Positions 1 through 5,974 of a DNA stretch of 5,989 bases are shown here, one piece after another. The stretch is from CAKZML01 sp041571575 (GTDB lineage: Bacteria > Pseudomonadota > Gammaproteobacteria > Steroidobacterales > BM003): positions 1 to 5,989 of the forward strand of contig JBFFTZ010000172.1 in NCBI GenBank assembly GCA_041571575.1. Direction: 5' to 3'. The stretch's first letter is position 1. Each line of letters opens with the position of its first letter. The notes below the pieces were generated by a model. That model made no database searches, was not told the origin of the DNA, and saw only the letters and a list, made by a program, of their open reading frames with translations. The translations under genes and the position numbers were made by a program.

Positions 1-101
1 ACAAACAAGGTGATGATGAGCGTGGCGCTCGCGACAACCATGGCCGTACCGACCAGGCTGATAGTGTTGCGGGTTAGCGCAGCGAAAAAGTCTTTTGCCA
101 T
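1..101 (-). CDS. N-terminus of a membrane-anchored, probably multiheme (NapC/NirT-like) cytochrome c, cut by the window edge
   Basis: Only 33 codons are visible; the 3' end lies beyond position 1. The peptide begins MAKDFFAALTRNTISLVG and continues as one hydrophobic helix at about residues 14-33, with two basic residues (K3 and R11) before it. This is a short cytoplasmic N-tail followed by an uncleaved signal anchor with the body in the periplasm. The 'RN-x-IS-x-x-G' lead into the helix recalls the N-termini of NapC/NirT-like and other membrane-anchored multiheme cytochromes c, which take electrons from quinol and pass them to periplasmic partners. No CXXCH motif is visible because the fragment ends too early, so the family call is an inference from the anchor and from the heme protein encoded just upstream on the same strand. 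The ATG at 101 is supported by an AGGGG sequence six bases before it. Alternatively it could be any single-pass membrane protein. Confidence 0.5.
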   Translation of the reverse strand, partial: MAKDFFAALTRNTISLVGTAMVVASATLIITLF

Positions 102-107
102 GACTGG

Positions 108-112
108 CCCCT
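108..112 (-). promoter_or_regulatory. Ribosome binding site of the truncated left-edge gene
   Basis: On the minus strand AGGGG lies six bases before the ATG at 101, a good match in sequence and spacing to a Shine-Dalgarno site. It fixes the start of the partial gene. The 60 or so bases further upstream (about 115-180) are AT-rich and could carry a promoter, but no clear -35/-10 pair was found. Confidence 0.6.
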
Positions 113-216
113 ATTACTCTACAGTTGAATTGCAAATTTGATTGGTTAACTCTTTGTTTTTAATGCAATCCTTTGCTTAACAAAGCAGCGTCACAGTCTT
201 CCAGCGAGACCAGACT

Positions 217-248
217 GTTTCCCTCCCTCCGTGAGGAGGGAGGGAAAC
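217..248. repeat. Perfect 14-bp inverted repeat (hairpin) between the two cytochrome genes
   Basis: The arm GTTTCCCTCCCTCC (217-230) is followed by a 4-base loop (231-234) and its exact reverse complement (235-248). The structure lies 72 bp after the stop of the 656-residue cytochrome gene and 116 bp before the start of the next minus-strand gene. Neither strand has a T-run after the stem, so it is not a classic intrinsic terminator. A hairpin here could protect the 3' end of the upstream message, attenuate read-through into the downstream gene, or act as a less canonical terminator. The remainder of the 218-bp gap (102-319) shows no gene. Confidence 0.75.
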
Positions 249-319
249 CGGCCGCCATTATCGCAGTGCATCATGCACTTGTGACCTTCGTCTTATACAT
301 ACCCCATACACTATCAGCA

Positions 320-2290
320 TCAATGGCTCAACAACGCCCAGAAAATACCCACAGCAAGTGCCACACCTATGGAAAGTGCTGTGAATCCGAAGAAATACAC
401 CCAGACCATCTCTTCCCTGGTTGGCGGCTCGCAGAGCGCTTGTTCAAGCGTGCCGTTTTCCACCATCCGCTTGTACTCGCGCGGACGCTCTTCCTTGAAC
501 TTCTCAAGCGGCATTCTGCCCGTAAACACCACGGGATCCATGGGGAAACTTTCAGGCCTGAGATGGGTATGGAAGAAATGGAACACGAAGATGAACCCGG
601 TGGCCAACAAGGCTTCATCGCTATGTACGATGTAGGCCGCGTTGATCGCCCATCCGGGCACGAACTGGGTAAAGAAGGCCGGGATCCACAACATCAGCCC
701 GGACAGGCCGATGATGATAATTCCCCAGAACACGGCCAGGTAGTCAAACTTCTCCCAATACGTCCAGCGATCGCCTTCCGGACGCGGACCCAGGTACAGG
801 AAGTAACGCATATTACTGCCAATGTCCTTGAGATCCTGCAACTGGGGAACCATTGAATCCGGGCCCCAGAAGAGATGTTTCCGCTCGCCGGTGAAAACGC
901 GCTTGATCAGGTGAGCGAAATGGAAGAAGGCGTAACCGAAGGTGCCGATGGCCGCCGCCCTGTGCAAGAACCTGGCCGAGTCGATGCCCCCGAGGAAGTC
1001 CATTAACGACTGCGCCCACGGCGATGTATCAAATTTCAGTGGCAGGCCGGTCAACGCCAGAGTCAGGAAAGTGAGGACAATCACGATATGCATCGCAATA
1101 TACAAGCCGCGGAAGCGGCGAACATACTGTCCTTCCTGCAAACTGTTGCCGTTATTGCCGTACTCGCCTCGCGCGGCGCCCACGGCCGCTCTTTGCAACC
1201 ACAACAGGTCGTGAACACCAAAGAAGGCGAACACGCTGATCAACAAACCCATCATGAAGACATAAATGTAATAGACATAGGCATTGTCGGTGGGATCCGT
1301 CGGATCGTTATGCATGTCTATCTGCAGGAATGCAGCGGAGACATCTCCGTGGCACTTGCCACAGGTCGCTGCACGGTTGTCGATATGCACCGTGGAGTTA
1401 GGATCGTCGACACCCAGGTTCTTGTGAGGAGAGTGGCAATCAGCACAGGTTGCTGAAGCCACCAGGCCCAGCTTGGTGAACTTCCCGTGGAAGCCTCCCC
1501 GATAAGAGCTGTACAACTCGCCATGGCAGTCCCCGCACTGGTCAGGGAAATGCAGTCTCGGTCCACTATGGACAGGATCATCAATGGCGTGCGAGGCATG
1601 GCAGGTAATGCATACCGGACCTTCGCCCGTTCCGGCCTTCCAGGTTTCACCGTGAGCACTCTGGTCTTTCCATACTGTCAGGATGCCTTCATGGCACTGA
1701 CCGCACATTTCCGGCGACTTCTCATGGGAGGTAGGCGCCTCGGGATCATGAATCGGAAGAATTTTGTGGGTTCCGTGACAGGCGCTGCATGCGGGGGCCA
1801 CGTTAAGTCCCCCGATAAGCAGGCCATGACCATGAACGCTGTTCACATACCCCTGCACCAGTTCCGGCGGGTCGTCATGACACTTGCCACAGGTTCGCGG
1901 CTGGTGAATCGGACTGACGCTCGATGTCGAGGTAGAGTTGTGGCCATTCATCCCAACCACATGACCCTTGTCATGGCAGTCCTGACAACCGGGACCATCT
2001 TTGTGGACGCTCTTGTCCAGTGCCCTGACAGCCATTCGATGACATTGCGCACATATGTCGTCGCCCATCAATTCAGCAACATCGGCTGCTTTATGGCGCT
2101 TGGAAATTACGTTGGTATGGCAGTCCTGGCAGCCCAGTGACTCATGCGCCGTCGAGGTGACGGCAACATCGTCATGGCACATCGCGCAGTTTATGTTTTC
2201 AGCAGCAAAGCTTGTAGAGATTGTTGATGCCAAGGCAATCGCAACAGCAAGCGTCGCAATTGGCCTGGCAAGTATCCTTGGTGTCGTCAT
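320..2290 (-). CDS. Multiheme cytochrome c (11 CXXCH) fused to a membrane diheme cytochrome b domain; CbcL-like quinol oxidase candidate
   Basis: The 656-residue protein starts with a Sec signal peptide (residues 1-30; basic R5 and R9, hydrophobic core, likely cleavage near SFAA). A periplasmic domain follows with eleven CXXCH heme c motifs, starting at residues 35, 54, 80, 102, 134, 168, 196, 227, 252, 282 and 310. It has many extra histidines that can serve as distal ligands. From about residue 337 come five to six membrane helices (roughly 338-360, 394-416, 442-464, 514-538, 553-575 and 628-652). Histidines H401, H443, H457, H460, H556, H571 and H574 lie in or beside them and are candidate b-heme ligands, as in the FdnI/HydC/PhsC family of quinone-reactive cytochromes b. 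A single polypeptide could thus oxidise quinol in the membrane and pass electrons along a periplasmic heme wire. This architecture is that of Geobacter CbcL, an inner-membrane cytochrome needed for extracellular electron transfer. The reverse direction (quinone reduction with incoming electrons) cannot be excluded. The ATG at 2290 has a modest GGA seven bases before it. The acceptor is unknown. The fold call is firm and the physiological role is inference. Confidence 0.9.
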   Translation of the reverse strand: MTTPRILARPIATLAVAIALASTISTSFAAENINCAMCHDDVAVTSTAHESLGCQDCHTNVISKRHKAADVAELMGDDICAQCHRMAVRALDKSVHKDGPGCQDCHDKGHVVGMNGHNSTSTSSVSPIHQPRTCGKCHDDPPELVQGYVNSVHGHGLLIGGLNVAPACSACHGTHKILPIHDPEAPTSHEKSPEMCGQCHEGILTVWKDQSAHGETWKAGTGEGPVCITCHASHAIDDPVHSGPRLHFPDQCGDCHGELYSSYRGGFHGKFTKLGLVASATCADCHSPHKNLGVDDPNSTVHIDNRAATCGKCHGDVSAAFLQIDMHNDPTDPTDNAYVYYIYVFMMGLLISVFAFFGVHDLLWLQRAAVGAARGEYGNNGNSLQEGQYVRRFRGLYIAMHIVIVLTFLTLALTGLPLKFDTSPWAQSLMDFLGGIDSARFLHRAAAIGTFGYAFFHFAHLIKRVFTGERKHLFWGPDSMVPQLQDLKDIGSNMRYFLYLGPRPEGDRWTYWEKFDYLAVFWGIIIIGLSGLMLWIPAFFTQFVPGWAINAAYIVHSDEALLATGFIFVFHFFHTHLRPESFPMDPVVFTGRMPLEKFKEERPREYKRMVENGTLEQALCEPPTREEMVWVYFFGFTALSIGVALAVGIFWALLSH

Positions 2291-2344
2291 AATGTTTTCC
2301 GTCCAATGGTCCCGGCAAATACAATCCCTTAAAGGAATTGCTCG

Positions 2345-2353
2345 TCACCTCCT
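2345..2353 (-). promoter_or_regulatory. Isolated perfect Shine-Dalgarno-like sequence in the cytochrome leader
   Basis: The minus strand reads AGGAGGTGA, fully complementary to the 3' tail of 16S rRNA, but it lies 54 bases before the annotated ATG at 2290. The only codon at normal spacing that is in frame with the cytochrome is ATT (2338-2336). Starting there would add 16 residues containing several acidic residues, which fits poorly with a signal peptide. Between the motif and the ATG the RNA can form a small hairpin: AATTCC (2339-2334), loop TTTAA, GGGATT (2328-2323), with one G-U pair. It may be a ribosome standby site, part of a short leader reading frame, or chance. Confidence 0.35.
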
Positions 2354-2670
2354 ATGACGTAGGGTCTTCTTGTGCGAAGCAGGTCGCTAGCCAATTGATT
2401 AATAATTAGTTCAAATTTAAGAATTGGTCGCTGATGTAAATATAAATCGCGTTTTCCGTATGGAATATGCACACGGCAACCGCGACCCTGCCTCGTTCAC
2501 AATGGCCGTTGTAAGACAGACAACTATCTGTAACAACTAGGGTTTTCCGAAGTAAGAGGGGGATCTGTCGCAGCGCAGCATGGCTCTGCCGGGGGTCTGT
2601 CAGGGGAGTTCCCGGGTCGAAAGAGCGCCAAGGCCTTGAAAATTCACATTACCGTGACCTGAAACACGCG

Positions 2671-2685
2671 GCCAGCCCGGCTGGC
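2671..2685. repeat. Short GC-rich inverted repeat
   Basis: GCCAGC-CCG-GCTGGC is a perfect 6-bp stem with a 3-base loop, followed closely by another self-complementary GC stretch (CGCCGGCG at 2691-2698). No T-run follows on either strand. It could be an operator or the stem of a small RNA. It could also be chance in GC-rich DNA. Confidence 0.35.
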
Positions 2686-3069
2686 GAAACCGCCGGCGCC
2701 CATGGAAATTCTTTGCGAAAAGCCCTTCAAATAAAGGAGTGAGCAGATTTTAGCCACCACTTTTTTAGTTATTTCCAGTCGGTCTGCGCAAGCCAAAAAC
2801 CGGCTCACCGCCCCGGACTCCGTTTACCCGCCCCGCGGACCAGCAACGGCTATGAACCCGAGCGTGCCAGGCCGGACTCCCCGCCGGCCCATCGCAGCCA
2901 CTTTTCCGATGCCAGGAAAGGCCCCGCTCCGCCTGACCCAAATGGCCACTGTATCCCTGCCTCTTCATTTGCTGACTCCCCCGGTCTCGATCGCTGGAAA
3001 ACACCCGGTCATTAAACCGAAGGGGTATGTCCGCAGTCCGTCAGCCCCGAGGCAGGCCAGGGGCGAATC

Positions 3070-3086
3070 ATGGCAAATTATGGCAA
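3070..3086 (+). promoter_or_regulatory. Candidate regulator site: direct repeat with 10-bp period upstream of pdsR
   Basis: ATGGCAA occurs twice, separated by ATT, so the copies repeat exactly one DNA turn apart. The second copy ends 53 bp before the pdsR start. OmpR/PhoB-type regulators bind as head-to-tail dimers to direct repeats with 10-11 bp period, so this is a plausible site for PdsR to control its own operon. Only two copies are seen and no -35/-10 pair has been tied to it, so the assignment is an inference. Confidence 0.35.
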
Positions 3087-3139
3087 TGCCTTTTTGTGGA
3101 AAACCGGGCCAGCCATTGCGTGGTATGTTTTGATCCACT

Positions 3140-3844
3140 ATGAAACGAACAATCGCCATCGTTGAAGATGAACCCGCCCTGCGGGAGAACTACGCCGACG
3201 CATTCAGGCGCCAGGGCTATCGCGTCAATACTTTCCGCGACCGGCCAGAAGCCCTGGCCGCATTCGGCTCAAGACTGCCCGACCTGGTTGTCATCGATGT
3301 AGGCCTGGGCGATGAACCGGAGGGAGGCTTCGACCTGTGCCGTGAATTGCGGGCCCGCTCACCAGAACTGCCAATCATTTTCCTTACCGCCCTGGACAGT
3401 GAACTGGATGCAATTTCCGGCCTGCGCCTGGGAGCGGATGATTACCTGACCAAGGACATCAGCCTGGCCCACCTGATTGCCAGGGTGGTTGCCCTGTTCC
3501 GCAGACTTGATGCACGACGCTCTGTCTCGGAGCAACCCCAACTGTTGCGCCAGGGCGATCTGGAAATGGACCTGGAGCGGATGAGCGCCCGTTGGCGCGA
3601 ACAGCCACTGGGACTGACCCTGACGGAATTCTGGTTGGTGCATGCGCTGGCCCGGCGGCCGGGACACGTGAAAAACCGTCAGCAGCTTATGGACGCCGCC
3701 AATACCGTGCTGGACGACAGTACGGTGACCTCCCACATCAAGCGTATCAGGCGTAAATTTCAGGAGCTGGATTCCAGGTTCAACGCCATCGAAACCATGT
3801 ACGGCATGGGCTACCGATGGAGCGAGGACAATATTTCCCCGTGA
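3140..3844 (+). CDS. pdsR: OmpR/PhoB-type response regulator of the proteobacterial dedicated sortase system
   Basis: The 234-residue protein has a receiver domain (about 1-118) and a winged-helix DNA-binding domain (about 130-230). The phosphorylation pocket is complete: acidic pair E9-D10, phospho-acceptor D53, T83 and K105. The output half shows the usual TLTEF segment, the recognition-helix region DDSTVTSHIKRIRRKF, and a YGMGYRW wing near the end. The overall sequence matches what I recall of TIGR03787, the dedicated-sortase response regulator, notably the GLGDE-x-x-GGF-x-LCREL segment after D53 and the ADDYLTKDISL segment. That family normally sits with a sensor kinase, a variant sortase and an LPXTG protein, presumed targets of its regulation. 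The ATG at 3140 is the first start after an in-frame TGA (3131-3133) and has no evident Shine-Dalgarno sequence, which is odd for the first gene of an operon. It overlaps the kinase gene by four bases. The response-regulator call is firm; the sortase link is family knowledge, not seen here. Confidence 0.9.
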   Translation: MKRTIAIVEDEPALRENYADAFRRQGYRVNTFRDRPEALAAFGSRLPDLVVIDVGLGDEPEGGFDLCRELRARSPELPIIFLTALDSELDAISGLRLGADDYLTKDISLAHLIARVVALFRRLDARRSVSEQPQLLRQGDLEMDLERMSARWREQPLGLTLTEFWLVHALARRPGHVKNRQQLMDAANTVLDDSTVTSHIKRIRRKFQELDSRFNAIETMYGMGYRWSEDNISP

Positions 3845-5853
3845 AACTGCGCTGGCAACTCATCCTGGTAAGCCTCTTGACCCTGGTCCTGCCATGGGCG
3901 GGTTTCCAGTACGTGGCAGAGCTGGAATCGGTGTTGCGCCAGGCAGAAGAAAACTCCCTGCATGCCAGGGCAGACCTGATTGCCAGCCGCCTGGAAGAAC
4001 GAGACCGGTCACTGTACGGATCGGACGCGGTTGACGCCCAGGCATCCTACCCGGCTCACGACCTGTACACTCGCCCCCTTGCCCTTGCACCCACGCTGGA
4101 CGGCTTCTCCGACGACTGGCAAGAGGCAACTTTGCCCGCTCCGTGGCACAGGAATGCCGATTCACCCGGGACCCGTTACATTGCCGGACAAGCAGGAGAA
4201 TATTTCTACCTGTACCTGGATACGCCCGGCCTGGCAGAGAACATGGATGTGATCCTGGCCCTTGAAGACAAACACGGCCGGCTAAAACGATTTCGCTTCG
4301 AACCCGCGCCCCCGGGCTCCACCAGCCCGACAAGACTCGAATCCCCCGATTCGGTGGAGTGGCGAATACAGGCCAGCAGGCAGGAATCCACCCGACTCGC
4401 CCACCTCGAAATTCGTATTCCGGGCATCATGGTTGAAGGTCGCATGGGTTTTCTGGTGCGTGACGCCAGTCAGCAAGCCCTCGCAGGATCTATCAGCAAT
4501 GCCCAGATGCGTCCCGGCCTGATGATCTATGGCAGTGAGGACCTGCCCGGCCTGTTGGCCCGCTATAACAGCGAAAACCAGAGAGTATCTTTAAGCGGTC
4601 CCCGGGGATGGGTGCTGGCGCGACAAGGAGAATTGGCGGCTGATCAATCCGGATCCGGGAAAGCAGAAAGGCCCATGAGCATCAACGCGAGGCTGTATCG
4701 CCTGGCCCTTGATCGCCAGTACCCCGACTACCCGCAGGATCTTTCGGATGTGGCCAGGCTCGCAGACGAGCTCACCCAATCGGGGTCGCCGGATAAACCG
4801 GTAACCCGTCTTTACGCAATGCCGGACAATGACCGCCTGATTCTCAGCCATGCCATTCCCCTGTATCACCGCGGCGAACCAGCGGGCATCCTGGTCGTGG
4901 AGCAGCTTAGTTCCAGGGTGCTTACCCTGGCCGACCAGGCCCTGAGCCGACTGGTGGGTTTGTCGCTGATGGCAACCCTGCTTGCCGCAGCTGGCCTGCT
5001 CGGCTATTCCACTTACCTTTCAATGCGTATCCGTCGACTGCGTGATGCGGCCAGCCAGGCCCTGCAGCCCGGCGGACGCCTGCGCACTGCGCTGCCCGGC
5101 ACCCGTCGAAAAGATGAACTGGGGGACCTGGCCCGCAGCTTCCAGTCGATGTTGGGCGAACTGGACGAATACACTCTCTACCTGAAAAACCTGGGTGATA
5201 CCCTGGCCCACGAATTACGTACTCCCATGACCGTGGTGAAATCCTCCCTGGATAACCTGGAACACGAGAACCTCCCCGACTCCGCGCGGCCATATTTACG
5301 CAGGGCAGAGGAGGGGGTTAATCGCCTGCACCGGATTCTCTCGGCCCTGCGCGAAGCTGCCCGAATCGAACAGGGAGTGCGGCATAGCGAGCACGAGACT
5401 CTGGACCTGGGGCAACTGCTTGAGATGTTGTGCAATGGATACCGTGACGCCTTTCCCGAGAGACGTTTTGAGTCGCTGACCCCTGAGGGCCCTTGCCTCA
5501 TGAATGGCGCCCCGGACCTGTTGGCACAGATGATGGACAAGCTGGTGGAGAACGCGGTGGAGTTCAGTCCCGACCAGGGCCTGATCCAGATTCATCTTGA
5601 ACACGCTAACGATCGCTGGCGACTGAGCGTGGCCAACGAAGGCGCGCGTCTGCCCCTGGAAGCAAGAGAAAAATTATTCGACTCACTGGTATCCCAGCGA
5701 GGCAAGCGCGACGGGAGCCCGCACCTTGGACTGGGCCTGCACGTGGTAAAACTGATTGCAGAACATCACGGGGGAAGCGTCAGCGCCGGGGACTCCCGGG
5801 CCCTCAGCGGCGCTGAATTCAGAATAGAGTTGCCGTCCCGGCAACCCGCTTAG
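3841..5853 (+). CDS. pdsS: Membrane sensor histidine kinase of the proteobacterial dedicated sortase system, partner of PdsR
   Basis: With the GTG start the product is 670 residues. Helix 1 spans about 5-25 and helix 2 about 371-395, enclosing a periplasmic sensor of some 345 residues. Its first part (about 79-210) begins with a TLDG-x-x-DDW motif and ends with LEIRIP and GRMGFLVRD, the pattern of CBM9-like beta-sandwich domains. The rest, ending HAIPLYHRGEPAGILVVEQL, resembles a membrane-proximal Cache-type domain. A HAMP segment (about 396-449) leads to the H-box LAHELRTP with phospho-acceptor H457, the N-box LVENAVEFS (N571) and the G2 loop HLGLGLHVVKLIAEHHGG. The G1 box reads VANEG, with N599 where most kinases have Asp. 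The length and sequence agree with TIGR03785 as I recall it. The kinase presumably senses an envelope ligand and phosphorylates D53 of PdsR. GTG at 3841 overlaps the pdsR stop as GTGA and gives MKLRWQLILVSLL, the expected short n-region; GAGG lies 13 bases upstream. An in-frame ATG at 3817 would add eight residues. Confidence 0.9.
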   Translation: MKLRWQLILVSLLTLVLPWAGFQYVAELESVLRQAEENSLHARADLIASRLEERDRSLYGSDAVDAQASYPAHDLYTRPLALAPTLDGFSDDWQEATLPAPWHRNADSPGTRYIAGQAGEYFYLYLDTPGLAENMDVILALEDKHGRLKRFRFEPAPPGSTSPTRLESPDSVEWRIQASRQESTRLAHLEIRIPGIMVEGRMGFLVRDASQQALAGSISNAQMRPGLMIYGSEDLPGLLARYNSENQRVSLSGPRGWVLARQGELAADQSGSGKAERPMSINARLYRLALDRQYPDYPQDLSDVARLADELTQSGSPDKPVTRLYAMPDNDRLILSHAIPLYHRGEPAGILVVEQLSSRVLTLADQALSRLVGLSLMATLLAAAGLLGYSTYLSMRIRRLRDAASQALQPGGRLRTALPGTRRKDELGDLARSFQSMLGELDEYTLYLKNLGDTLAHELRTPMTVVKSSLDNLEHENLPDSARPYLRRAEEGVNRLHRILSALREAARIEQGVRHSEHETLDLGQLLEMLCNGYRDAFPERRFESLTPEGPCLMNGAPDLLAQMMDKLVENAVEFSPDQGLIQIHLEHANDRWRLSVANEGARLPLEAREKLFDSLVSQRGKRDGSPHLGLGLHVVKLIAEHHGGSVSAGDSRALSGAEFRIELPSRQPA

Positions 5854-5919
5854 GGCTCCTCTGGCCTGGCAGCAACTGCCCGGTCAGCACTTTACGACCA
5901 CCCTCATATTAGATGAAAC

Positions 5920-5930
5920 GGGGTGTCCCC
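5920..5930. repeat. Short inverted repeat GGGG-TGT-CCCC
   Basis: A perfect 4-bp stem with 3-base loop lies just upstream of the TAATAAT sequence. Its position in an intergenic region next to a possible -10 element would suit an operator, but it is short enough to be chance. Confidence 0.3.
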
Positions 5931-5958
5931 ATAGGCTAATAATCTCGATCGCGGGACA

Positions 5959-5974
5959 AGCATGCACGCATGCT
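5959..5974. repeat. 16-bp inverted repeat AGCATGC-AC-GCATGCT
   Basis: Seven-base arms are perfectly complementary with a 2-base centre, too tight a loop for a good RNA hairpin but typical of a dimeric-protein operator. It begins 15 bases after TAATAAT (5937-5943), so a repressor bound there would cover the start region of a transcript running rightwards out of the window. The target gene is not visible. Confidence 0.4.

Larger units (their letters stand above)
2291..3139. other. 849-bp divergent intergenic region with no convincing gene
   Basis: This region separates the minus-strand cytochrome gene from the plus-strand regulator gene, so both sets of promoters should lie here. About 2390-2465 is AT-rich and is the likeliest place for the cytochrome promoter, though no good -35/-10 pair was recognised. 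From about 2560 to 3060 the DNA is GC-rich. Short open frames exist (2852-3133 plus, 2765-3004 minus), but their products are rich in Pro, Arg, Gly and Ser, have no recognisable domain or good ribosome site, and overlap each other. I treat them as chance. A weak interrupted inverted repeat is present at 2508-2537 (GTTGT/ACAAC around ACAGA/TCTGT). The length is unusual for a simple divergent promoter and leaves room for a small RNA or a decayed gene, neither of which can be shown. Confidence 0.6.

Noticed and set aside
217..248. Reading the strong hairpin as a standard Rho-independent terminator
   Set aside because: No run of T follows the stem on either strand.
173..856. 227-codon open frame on the plus strand opposite the cytochrome C-terminus
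   Set aside because: It lies largely antisense to the well-supported cytochrome gene, has no recognisable domain or ribosome site, and is explained by the codon structure of the opposite strand.
1487..2140. 217-codon plus-strand open frame opposite the heme-binding domain
   Set aside because: It is antisense to the CXXCH-rich region, whose repeated codons keep stops out of this frame; the product has no coherent domain.
2556..2622. Several G-runs suggesting a G-quadruplex
   Set aside because: The runs are separated by loops that are too long for a standard intramolecular quadruplex.
2702..2734. Ten-codon open frame beginning MEILCEKPFK
   Set aside because: Too short to judge, with no ribosome binding sequence before the ATG.
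2765..3004. 79-codon minus-strand open frame in the same intergenic region
   Set aside because: Gly/Arg/Ser-rich product without recognisable features; no support beyond being open.
2852..3133. 93-codon open frame between the divergent genes
   Set aside because: Pro/Arg-rich, low-complexity composition, no Shine-Dalgarno sequence, no domain, and it overlaps another open frame on the other strand.
3817..3841. Upstream ATG start for the kinase (eight extra residues)
   Set aside because: It has no ribosome site and would give a longer overlap with pdsR; GTG at 3841 gives the classic GTGA coupling and a standard n-region before the first helix. It cannot be fully excluded.
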